From Polyangia bacterium (GTDB taxonomy: Bacteria; Myxococcota_A; Polyangia; Nannocystales; Nannocystaceae), in the NCBI GenBank assembly GCA_030430565.1, contig JAUIKS010000053.1:1-50983 (forward strand): a stretch of DNA of 50,983 nt. Direction: 5' to 3'. Shown in pieces: positions 32,782 through 39,686 of the stretch. Made by a program: the position numbers and the translations under genes. The stretch's first letter is position 1, and each line of letters starts with the position of its first letter. The notes under the pieces are model-generated. The model was not told where the DNA came from and searched no databases. It saw nothing but the letters and a program-made list of their open reading frames with translations.

Positions 32782-34389
32782 ATGAAACGTCTGACAGCTC
32801 TGATGGCCACCTTCGTCATGGTCGCTGCGTGTGGTGACGATGTGACCGGAGAAACGGACGTCGGCCCCTCGGGAGGTGAAACCGACGAGACCTCGGACGA
32901 GTCCGAGAGTTCAACGGGTGAGGATCCCTCGGAGGGCGAGCCCGAGATGGAGGAGCCCCCGGAGCCGCTGCTCGCGCGTGGCGTCGCCATCAACAAATTT
33001 GTCGGTGACCAGGGCGTCGCCGTGCCGATCGGCGAGGATGGCGTTGGCGTCGGCGGCGAGGGTCGCAACGCGCACCTCATCGCCAACCGACGGATCTTGA
33101 TCCGCGGCTTCATCGATGTCCTCGACGAGGCGAGCTGGACGCCGCGCGAGCTGAAGGCGACGCTGACGCTGAAGTACCCGGACGGGACCGAGGAGTCGGC
33201 CAACAAGAAGCTGTTCGTCGAGGAGGACAGCGACGAGAAGTACTTCGCGACGACCTTCAACTGGATCCTGCCCGAGGAGCTGGTCCAGCCGGGGATGACC
33301 TACGAGGCCGTGGTCTACGAGACGAGCCAGGATCTGGCGGAGACCGCCGAGCCGGATCCGCCGCCCGTGTTCCCGACCAGCGGGAAGGCCTACGTCGGTA
33401 TTGAGGACAGCTACATGAAGATGAAGGTCGGCCTCGTGCCGATCAAGCACGAGCTCGAGGGCAAGAACTGCAGCGACGCGCCGGTGCTCGACGAGAACGT
33501 GGTCCTGCGCCTCCACGACGAGCTGCTGATGCAAAACCCCGTCGACGAGGTCCAGATCGAGGTCCTGCCGGAGTTCGTCTTCACCGGCGCGATGACCTCG
33601 TTCAGCCCGCTCCTCAGCGCGTTGAGCCAAAACCGCAGCAACTGGGGCGTCGCCCCGGAGGTCTACATCTACGGCCTGACGATCCCCTGTGACGGCGGGG
33701 CCGACGGCGTTGGCGGGCAAGCGATCGGCATCCCGCAGCAGCCGATCAAGGGTCTCGCGTACCAGCGCGTGTCGATGGGCCGCTTCTACGGCTCGCTGAA
33801 CTCGACCGCGGGGACCTTCGTGCACGAGGTCGGGCACACGCAGGGTCGCTTCCACATCGCCTGCAGCGGCACCGAGGCCGGGACGGACAATTCGTACCCC
33901 TACGACGGCGGCGTCATCGGCGTGAACGGCTTCGGCGTCATCGACCTGAACTTCTACCCGGCGACCTACAAGGACTACATGACCTACTGCGGTCCGACGT
34001 GGATCTCGGACTGGGGCTGGGAGAAGGTCTACCCGGTCATCCAGACCTTGAGCTCGTGGGACTTCGACGATGACGGCGGCGAGCCCGAGGGCACGCTGCT
34101 GATCGGCGCGCTGTACCCGGACGACACCGAGGAGTGGTGGACCGCGCCGGGTAACCTCGACGGGCTGGTCACCAGCCACGTTCACAGCCTCGAGCTGAGC
34201 GGTCAGGACGGCGTGATCAAGGCGCCCGTCATCTTCGACAAGCGCCCCCACGACGAGACCTACAACATCGTCGCGGAGCTGCCGGTCTCGCTCGACACGA
34301 TCAGCTCGATCGAGCGCGTCGGCGAGGACGGGGCGCGCTTCCCGGTCTCGGTCCCGACGATCAAGCGCATCGCCGCCGAGCCGCAGTAG
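32782..34389 (+). CDS. Secreted zinc metalloprotease-like lipoprotein (M66-like)
   Basis: The product is 535 aa. A short signal peptide with lipobox (ATFVMVAAC, Cys17) precedes an acidic Ser/Thr/Glu-rich linker (about residues 20-60) and a beta-rich N-terminal domain. The catalytic site FVHEVGHTQGRFHI carries an intact HExxHxxGxxH at residues 348-358. Downstream GTDNSYPYDGGVIGVNGFGV and YKDYMTYCGPTWISDWGW match the pattern of M66/StcE-like zinc proteases, in which YPY-GG-IG and the M-[TS]-Y-C Met-turn follow the zinc site. It is probably an outer-membrane lipoprotein acting outside the cell, fitting predation or matrix processing, but the substrate is unknown. It converges on the DUF4139 gene with 28 bases between stops. 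Confidence 0.86.
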   Translation: MKRLTALMATFVMVAACGDDVTGETDVGPSGGETDETSDESESSTGEDPSEGEPEMEEPPEPLLARGVAINKFVGDQGVAVPIGEDGVGVGGEGRNAHLIANRRILIRGFIDVLDEASWTPRELKATLTLKYPDGTEESANKKLFVEEDSDEKYFATTFNWILPEELVQPGMTYEAVVYETSQDLAETAEPDPPPVFPTSGKAYVGIEDSYMKMKVGLVPIKHELEGKNCSDAPVLDENVVLRLHDELLMQNPVDEVQIEVLPEFVFTGAMTSFSPLLSALSQNRSNWGVAPEVYIYGLTIPCDGGADGVGGQAIGIPQQPIKGLAYQRVSMGRFYGSLNSTAGTFVHEVGHTQGRFHIACSGTEAGTDNSYPYDGGVIGVNGFGVIDLNFYPATYKDYMTYCGPTWISDWGWEKVYPVIQTLSSWDFDDDGGEPEGTLLIGALYPDDTEEWWTAPGNLDGLVTSHVHSLELSGQDGVIKAPVIFDKRPHDETYNIVAELPVSLDTISSIERVGEDGARFPVSVPTIKRIAAEPQ

Positions 34390-34417
34390 CGTTCGCGGTC
34401 CGGCGCGGGCTCGCGGA

Positions 34418-36028
34418 TCAGAGCTCGATCCGCGAGACGTCGTCGTGCTTCTTGACGGTGTAGACGAGCGTGAGGGTCTCGCGCGCGTGACCGGCGAGCG
34501 CGACGCTCCAGCGCACGAAGCCGTCGCCGTCGGCCGCGCGTCCCTGGCTGGTCTTGCGGACATCCACGTCGATCTTGACCTTCTCGATCTCCGAGACCGG
34601 GATCCGCTCGATGACCGTGAAGCGCCGGGGCGCGGCGCCGAGGTTGCTCAGCCGGAGCTCAACAGTCTTGCGCGACGTCTTCCACGAGCTGAGGACCCGC
34701 GCTTGCTCGACCGAGGTGTCGACGGCGCGCTTGACCCGGATCGCGCCGTCGGGCCCCCAGCCGAGCTCGAAGCGCTCGCCGGGGGCGATGAACAGCACCT
34801 TGGTGCGACCGGTGAAGCCGCCGTCGAGGACGAGGTCGACCGGGCCCGCCAGGATCGGCCGCGGCGCGCGGTTGGTCTGGGTGCTCTTGAGCAGCGCGGC
34901 CGGCGTGAGCTCGGCCGTGACGACGCGCTCGCAGGCCGCCGGCGCCGAGAACTCGGCGAGCTCGACGCGGTGGGGTCGCCCGTCGCTCGGGATCGTCACG
35001 CGGCCCGGCACGCGCAGCGCGAGCACCTCGCCGCCATCGTCGATCCCGGGCATATCGCCGGCGCGCTCGCCCGCGCCGCCCTCGGCGACGCCGGTCGTCT
35101 GCACCTCCTGCTGACGCACCTCGACGTCGATCTGCTCGCTGCGCCGCCGCGCCGAGACGATGTCGTCGACGAGGCGCGGTGGTTCTGTCCCGAGGGACAG
35201 TCGCTCGGTCGACAGCGTGAGCTCGACATCGCGCCAGTCCTCGCCGGTGTTCTGCCAGACGCAGCCGCGCATCACGAAGCGCAGCGCGCGCTCGCCCTCG
35301 TCGCCGTCACCCCGCAGCTGCAGCTCCGCGCGATGGTGCGGACGCCAGCAGGCGGACGGGACGATGTAGTCGAGCTTGACGCGGTAGCGCCCCGGCCGCG
35401 CGGCGTGGACCTCGACGATGAGCTCGGCCGCGACCTGATCCCGCGGCGTCGCGCTGATGGACACGCGCTCGCGCAGCCGCGTGAGCTCGCGCTCGCGCTC
35501 GCGCTGCGCCTCCTCGAGCTCGAGGCGGCGCTCACGACACGCGCGCTCACGCGCCGCGAGCTCCTCGAGCTGCTCGCGCCAGCGCTCGAGCTCGGTCTTC
35601 CCCCACGCGAGCTCCGTCGAGATCTCGGCGAGCGTCTCAGACGCGGCGCGCTCGAGCCCGGTGAGCGTCCGCGCGACGCGGTCGAGCGCGACGCGGCTGC
35701 GCCGCTGCTCATCTTGTAAACGCGAGAGCTGCTCGTGGAGCTCGCCGGAGGCGGGCGCGCGCTCCTGGTCCCGCGCGACCAACATCCGCCGAGCGCGGAC
35801 ATCGCTGACCCGTGGGCGCGCGCCGTCACCGGCGCCGCCGAGCTCGTGGACCTCGCCGCACAGCGTCTTGTCGGAGAGCACAGCCGCGACCTCGCGGATC
35901 CGCAGTCGCGACATCCCTGCGGGCAGCTCGATCGCGCCGCTGCGGACGACGTGCGCGCGGTCCTCGAGCACCGTCACCGCGACGACCGGCGCGTCGAGCT
36001 CGAGCGGGTTTCGGACGAGTTCGACCAT
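34418..36028 (-). CDS. DUF4139 (mucoidy inhibitor MuiA-like) protein, second of a pair
   Basis: The product is 536 aa. An N-terminal DUF4140-like domain (LDAPVVAVTVLEDRAHVVRSGAIELPAGMSRLRI) is followed by a long coiled coil (about residues 100-200, SRLQDEQRRSRVALDRVART to RERELTRLRERV). The DUF4139 beta-rich part comes next (YIVPSACWRPHHRAEL, WQNTGEDWRDVELTLSTERLSLG, LDGGFTGRTKVLFIAPGERFELGWGPDG, IERIPVSEIEKVKIDV). The family is known as mucoidy inhibitor A-like, with no clear biochemical role. No signal peptide is seen. It starts 2 bases after the stop of the larger paralogue, so the two form an operon. It has no N-terminal membrane helix. Confidence 0.85.
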   Translation of the reverse strand: MVELVRNPLELDAPVVAVTVLEDRAHVVRSGAIELPAGMSRLRIREVAAVLSDKTLCGEVHELGGAGDGARPRVSDVRARRMLVARDQERAPASGELHEQLSRLQDEQRRSRVALDRVARTLTGLERAASETLAEISTELAWGKTELERWREQLEELAARERACRERRLELEEAQRERERELTRLRERVSISATPRDQVAAELIVEVHAARPGRYRVKLDYIVPSACWRPHHRAELQLRGDGDEGERALRFVMRGCVWQNTGEDWRDVELTLSTERLSLGTEPPRLVDDIVSARRRSEQIDVEVRQQEVQTTGVAEGGAGERAGDMPGIDDGGEVLALRVPGRVTIPSDGRPHRVELAEFSAPAACERVVTAELTPAALLKSTQTNRAPRPILAGPVDLVLDGGFTGRTKVLFIAPGERFELGWGPDGAIRVKRAVDTSVEQARVLSSWKTSRKTVELRLSNLGAAPRRFTVIERIPVSEIEKVKIDVDVRKTSQGRAADGDGFVRWSVALAGHARETLTLVYTVKKHDDVSRIEL

Positions 36029-36030
36029 CG

Positions 36031-38277
36031 CTAGCGCTCCCTCCGGTTGCCGCCGACCAGCTCCCGGCGCGAGGAGATCCGGATGACGTAGCGCGCGTGG
36101 AGCGAGAGCGTCTCGCCGGCCGGCACGCGCACCTTCCACTTGTAGCCCCCGCGCAGCTTGTGCTCCTCCGGCTCGTAGTGACGCCAGGGCGGCTTGGCCT
36201 CGGCGACCTCGACGACCACCTCGTCGTCGCCGTCGCGGGTGACGGGCACGCGCTCGCGGACCTCGATCGCGACCTCGTGCTCGAGGCGATTGGCGATCTC
36301 GATGTCGATCGCGTGCCGCAGCAGCAGCGAGCCGCCCATGAGCCCCGCGCTCTCCTCGGCGAAGCGGGTGTTGCGGGCGACCTTGACGGCCTGGACGACG
36401 CCGAGGCCGACTTCGAACTCACCCCGCGGAGCGCACGCGCGCAGGCCGGTGCTCAGCAGGAAGTCGCCGCCGAGGTAGACATCGGCCGGCCCCGAGAGCA
36501 GCGGCATCTCGAGCGGGTTGCGGATCTTGACCCGACGGAAGACGTCGTTGCTCTCGCGCGGGACCACGACATGATATGGCTTTACGGACATGTCGCGCTC
36601 GAACAGCGGCACGCTGTGGAATTCGCCGTCGCTCACGATGTCCACGCGCCCCTCGGCGGGGTAGAGGTAGTCGAAGCCCGCGAGCTCAGCCTGCGTGATC
36701 GGCTTATGCCGCGGCGGCAGCGGGCGCCCGCCCACGCCGCGCGCCCGCGCCGTCGCGCCCTCGATCAAGGAGACGACGTGTCGCTCGTAGGAGCGCTCGC
36801 GCACCCAGACGAGCTCGCGGTAGCGCTCGTGGACCTCGAGCCGGACGAGCTTGCCGCGGCGCGCCTCGTCGGCCGCGGGCATTCGGAGCTCGCCGAAGTC
36901 GAGCCACGCGTCCTCGGGCCTCGCGCTCACCGCGGGCGCCGGCGGCGGACGGCGCGGCGGCGGAGCCGACGGCGTCACGGCCCGTGACCTCCGCGAAGCC
37001 TGGGCCGGCGGCGGCCCCCCTCCGCCGCCGAAGAGCGCGCCCAGACCGCTGGACTTCTTCTGCATCACGATCTGGCCCGCCGGCGCCATGTGGCGCTCCA
37101 TCTCCAGCGCTTGCAGCTCCGCCTTCGCGCGCGCCTCGGCCTCCGCCCTGCGGATCATATCCTGCATGGTCACGCCGGGCGGGAGGCCGCCCGCGCGGGT
37201 CATGGACTGGGGCGCCGCCGAGGGCATCGGCGCGCCGGTGGGGCCGCCGGGCATCGCCGCGCCCACGGGCGCCGCCATGTTCAGCGGCGGTGGCGGCGGC
37301 GATGGCCGCGGCGGCGGCGGCTTGGGTTTCGAGGGCTTCGGCGGCGCGAGATGTTTGCTTCGAAACTGCTGGTAGTCCGCGAACAGCTCGCCCGCGCCGA
37401 CCGGCGGCGGGCGCCAGCCGCGGGCCGACGACGGCGGCTGACGCCGACCGATCCGGACGCTCTTGAGCTCGGGGAGCTCGTTCCAGCGCTGGGGGTCGGC
37501 GGTCGACAGCGCGAGCGCGACGCCGGTCCAGTCCTCGCCCGTGCGCTGGCTGACCACGGCGCGCATCGCCAGCCGCCCGCGCGCGAGCGCGCGGTCGAGC
37601 GTCACCGAGTACGACGGCACCCAGCGCGCGCCGGGCACCTGATACTCGATCACGAGCCGCGCCTCCGGCGTGACGACGCCGGCGAGCGTCAGCTGAGCGG
37701 CCTTGCGCAGCTCGTGCTCGAGGGGGGCGCGCTCGCTCGTGGCCTCGCGCTCGCGGGCCTCGAGCGCGGCGAGCTCCTCCTCGGCCTGCTTTAACGCCTC
37801 GCGCGCGCGCTCGAGCTCGTCGTCGAGCGACTCGACCAGCTCCCCGCGGAGATCGAGCCAGGCCAGCCGCGCGGCGAAGGGGCTCGGCGGCGGCGGCTCA
37901 CCCGGCTTCCCCTTACCGCGTGTCCCTGCGGACACCTCGACGAGGCGCTCGCGCTGCGCCTCGAGATGCGCCCTGCGCTCGTCGAGCTGCGCCCGTCTTC
38001 GTCGCGCCGCCCGCAGCGCCTCGGGCTCGACCGGCCGCAGCGACCCCTCGACTCGCTCGTGGGTGAGCGTCACGCGGAGGTCTCGCACCTGCAGCCGTCG
38101 CGAGCCCTCGACGCGCGCGCGCACGGTGCTGTCCGCCAGGCTGAGCGGGAGCCCGCCGACGCGAACGCCCCCGCCCTCGGGCAGGAGCTTCGGCAGCGCG
38201 ACGACACGCTCGACGAGCGCGCCAGCGCGGTAGACCGTGACAGAATCAATGTGCGATGAGAGGAGCGGCGCGGGCAT
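36031..38277 (-). CDS. DUF4139 (MuiA-like) protein with a Pro-rich insertion, first of a pair
   Basis: The product is 748 aa. It has an N-terminal DUF4140-like region (IDSVTVYRAGALVERVVALP), a coiled coil (about residues 80-185) and DUF4139 signatures (YQVPGARWVPSYSVTLD, QRTGEDWTGVALALSTADPQRWNELPEL and, near the end, VYLGGDFLLSTG, EFEVGLGVVQAVKVARN). Between residues about 280 and 455 lies a Pro/Gly-rich segment (KPSKPKPPPPRPSPPPPPLN, GGGGGPPPAQASRRSR) with a short helix (MIRRAEAEARAKAELQALEMERHM). The downstream paralogue has no such insert. The two probably form a heteromer, by analogy with their shared fold. No signal peptide is visible, so a cytoplasmic location is inferred. Confidence 0.83.
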   Translation of the reverse strand: MPAPLLSSHIDSVTVYRAGALVERVVALPKLLPEGGGVRVGGLPLSLADSTVRARVEGSRRLQVRDLRVTLTHERVEGSLRPVEPEALRAARRRRAQLDERRAHLEAQRERLVEVSAGTRGKGKPGEPPPPSPFAARLAWLDLRGELVESLDDELERAREALKQAEEELAALEAREREATSERAPLEHELRKAAQLTLAGVVTPEARLVIEYQVPGARWVPSYSVTLDRALARGRLAMRAVVSQRTGEDWTGVALALSTADPQRWNELPELKSVRIGRRQPPSSARGWRPPPVGAGELFADYQQFRSKHLAPPKPSKPKPPPPRPSPPPPPLNMAAPVGAAMPGGPTGAPMPSAAPQSMTRAGGLPPGVTMQDMIRRAEAEARAKAELQALEMERHMAPAGQIVMQKKSSGLGALFGGGGGPPPAQASRRSRAVTPSAPPPRRPPPAPAVSARPEDAWLDFGELRMPAADEARRGKLVRLEVHERYRELVWVRERSYERHVVSLIEGATARARGVGGRPLPPRHKPITQAELAGFDYLYPAEGRVDIVSDGEFHSVPLFERDMSVKPYHVVVPRESNDVFRRVKIRNPLEMPLLSGPADVYLGGDFLLSTGLRACAPRGEFEVGLGVVQAVKVARNTRFAEESAGLMGGSLLLRHAIDIEIANRLEHEVAIEVRERVPVTRDGDDEVVVEVAEAKPPWRHYEPEEHKLRGGYKWKVRVPAGETLSLHARYVIRISSRRELVGGNRRER

Positions 38278-38465
38278 GGGCGAGCGTGTGAACCTCCGCG
38301 GTCGATCGCGTCGATGATCAAGCGCGGGCTCGGGCGCGTTGAGGCGCGGTCAGCCGCGTCGCGACGGCGACGCGAAGCGCCCGAATACTACCCGCGCGCC
38401 GCCGCCGGGGCGGCTCGCCCGCGCGCGCGCGACCGCGAAAAAATCCCGCGCGCCGCAGCGCCCGA

Positions 38466-38512
38466 CGCAGGAGCGCGCGCGCGAGCGCGAGCTCGCGCGC
38501 GTGACTCCTGCG
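38466..38512 (-). terminator. 21-bp near-perfect hairpin with GCGA loop after the hsp20 pair
   Basis: An inverted repeat of 21 base pairs, interrupted by one bulged A, closes on a GCGA tetraloop (a GNRA loop on the plus strand). It lies 12 bases beyond the stop of the second hsp20 gene. A run of six T follows only about 20 bases later on the minus strand, so it is either an imperfect terminator or an mRNA-stabilising structure. The sequence from 38278 to 38465 is otherwise CG-rich and empty. Confidence 0.6.
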
Positions 38513-38523
38513 CCGACCGGGAG

Positions 38524-38895
38524 CTACCCGACCGCGACCTTGATCTCGCGCGGACGGGCGCGCTGCTGCTTGGGCAGCGTGAGCCGCAGGACGCCGCCGC
38601 GCAGGCTCGCGTCGATGCCCGTCGCGTCGACGGTCTCGGGCAGCCGGAACACGCGCTGCAGGTTGACCGCGCGCTTCGACGACGCGAGCTTGCTGACCGC
38701 GTCGAAGCGCAGCTCATCGTCCTCGTAGCGGATCTGCACGTCGTCCGGGAGCACGCCCGGGAGGTCGGCGAGCACGAGGAACTCTCGCTCGTTCTCGAGG
38801 ATGTCCACCGGCGGCGTCAGCACCGGGATGTCTTTGCTCGGCTCGCCCGCGGACACGGAGGGCGAGCGCTCGGGGGTCTGCGTCTTGTTCAACAT
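38524..38895 (-). CDS. Hsp20/alpha-crystallin small heat-shock protein (second of pair)
   Basis: The product is 123 aa. The alpha-crystallin domain begins at PPVDILENEREFLVLADLPGVLPDDVQIRYEDDELRFDA and closes with QRVFRLPETVDATGIDASLRGGVLRLTLPK, with the family's LRGGVLRLTLP motif. A C-terminal I-x-I/V-type motif (REIKVAVG) could mediate oligomer packing. It is an ATP-independent holdase chaperone. The ATG has AGGAA upstream. It follows the other hsp20 gene by 51 bases. Confidence 0.94.
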   Translation of the reverse strand: MLNKTQTPERSPSVSAGEPSKDIPVLTPPVDILENEREFLVLADLPGVLPDDVQIRYEDDELRFDAVSKLASSKRAVNLQRVFRLPETVDATGIDASLRGGVLRLTLPKQQRARPREIKVAVG

Positions 38896-38946
38896 GGCGA
38901 ATGGTTCCTGTCTGATCGTGTCTGTTGTCGTGCGTGGCGGCGCGGC

Positions 38947-39387
38947 TCAGGCGGCGTTGACCTTGATGACGCGCGGTCGCGCCTCGGCGCTGCGCGGCAT
39001 GGTGATCGTCAGCACGCCGTTCTCGAGCGAGGCCTTGACGTTGTCGGGGTCGATCTTCGCCGGCAGGTCGAAGGTCCGTGTGAAGCGATAGGCGCCGCGC
39101 TCCTTGCGGTGCGTCGTGTAGCCCTCCGGCGGCTCCTCGCCGCGCGCGCCCGTGATCGTGAGCGTGTTCGCGGTCGCGGTCAGCTTGAGCTCGGACTCGG
39201 CGAGGCCTGGGACCAGCGCGCTCAGCTGGTAGCCGTCGCTCTGCTCCTCGAGCGAGAACCGGGGCCAGCGCGTCGCGGCCGCGCGCGCGCGTCCGCCGGG
39301 CTGCGAGACCATCGCGCGGTCGATGTGCCGCCGGACCTCGTCCAGCACGCGAAGGGGGTCTGTGAGCTCCATCCAGTAGTTGACCAT
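38947..39387 (-). CDS. Hsp20/alpha-crystallin small heat-shock protein (first of pair)
   Basis: The product is 146 aa. An N-terminal arm (DPLRVLDEVRRHIDRAMV) precedes the alpha-crystallin domain: WPRFSLEEQSDGYQLSALVPGLAESELKLTATANTLTITGARG, RTFDLPAKIDPDNVKASLENGVLTITMPRS, with the AxLENGVLTITMP hallmark and a C-terminal PRVIKVNAA. It differs clearly from its neighbour, so the pair could form mixed oligomers. It is the first gene of the pair; the ATG has an AGAGG ribosome binding site about 8-9 bases upstream. Confidence 0.95.
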   Translation of the reverse strand: MVNYWMELTDPLRVLDEVRRHIDRAMVSQPGGRARAAATRWPRFSLEEQSDGYQLSALVPGLAESELKLTATANTLTITGARGEEPPEGYTTHRKERGAYRFTRTFDLPAKIDPDNVKASLENGVLTITMPRSAEARPRVIKVNAA

Positions 39388-39686
39388 GGGGTGTACCTCT
39401 CGTGTTTCGACGTGACCGCTTGGACATGTTGTTCCTGACGGCGGTCACCCGGGTTGGGGGATCGAGCGGCGCGCCCTCGGTGCGGACCGGTCTGCGCGGA
39501 CAGATCAACTCCGCCTCGTCACATCGGCCTCCGCGCGGCGCGTCGCGTGGACTTCGGTTGTTGTCGACAAGCTGTGTTCGCCGCTGACGGTGTCAACCGC
39601 CGCAGTGATTTTCGTTGTCGGGCGCGCGAGCGCGCGGTGCCGTCGGCGCTCACCGCACCGCGCGCCGCCGCGAAATTATCGAGTCA
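39388..39686. other. 299-base gap between the hsp20 pair and the TonB-dependent receptor
   Basis: This gap follows the receptor gene and precedes the hsp20 pair (both on the minus strand), so it should hold the receptor terminator and the hsp20 promoter. The only structure I note is the palindrome TTGTCGACAA at 39561-39570. No gene or RNA is seen. Confidence 0.5.
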
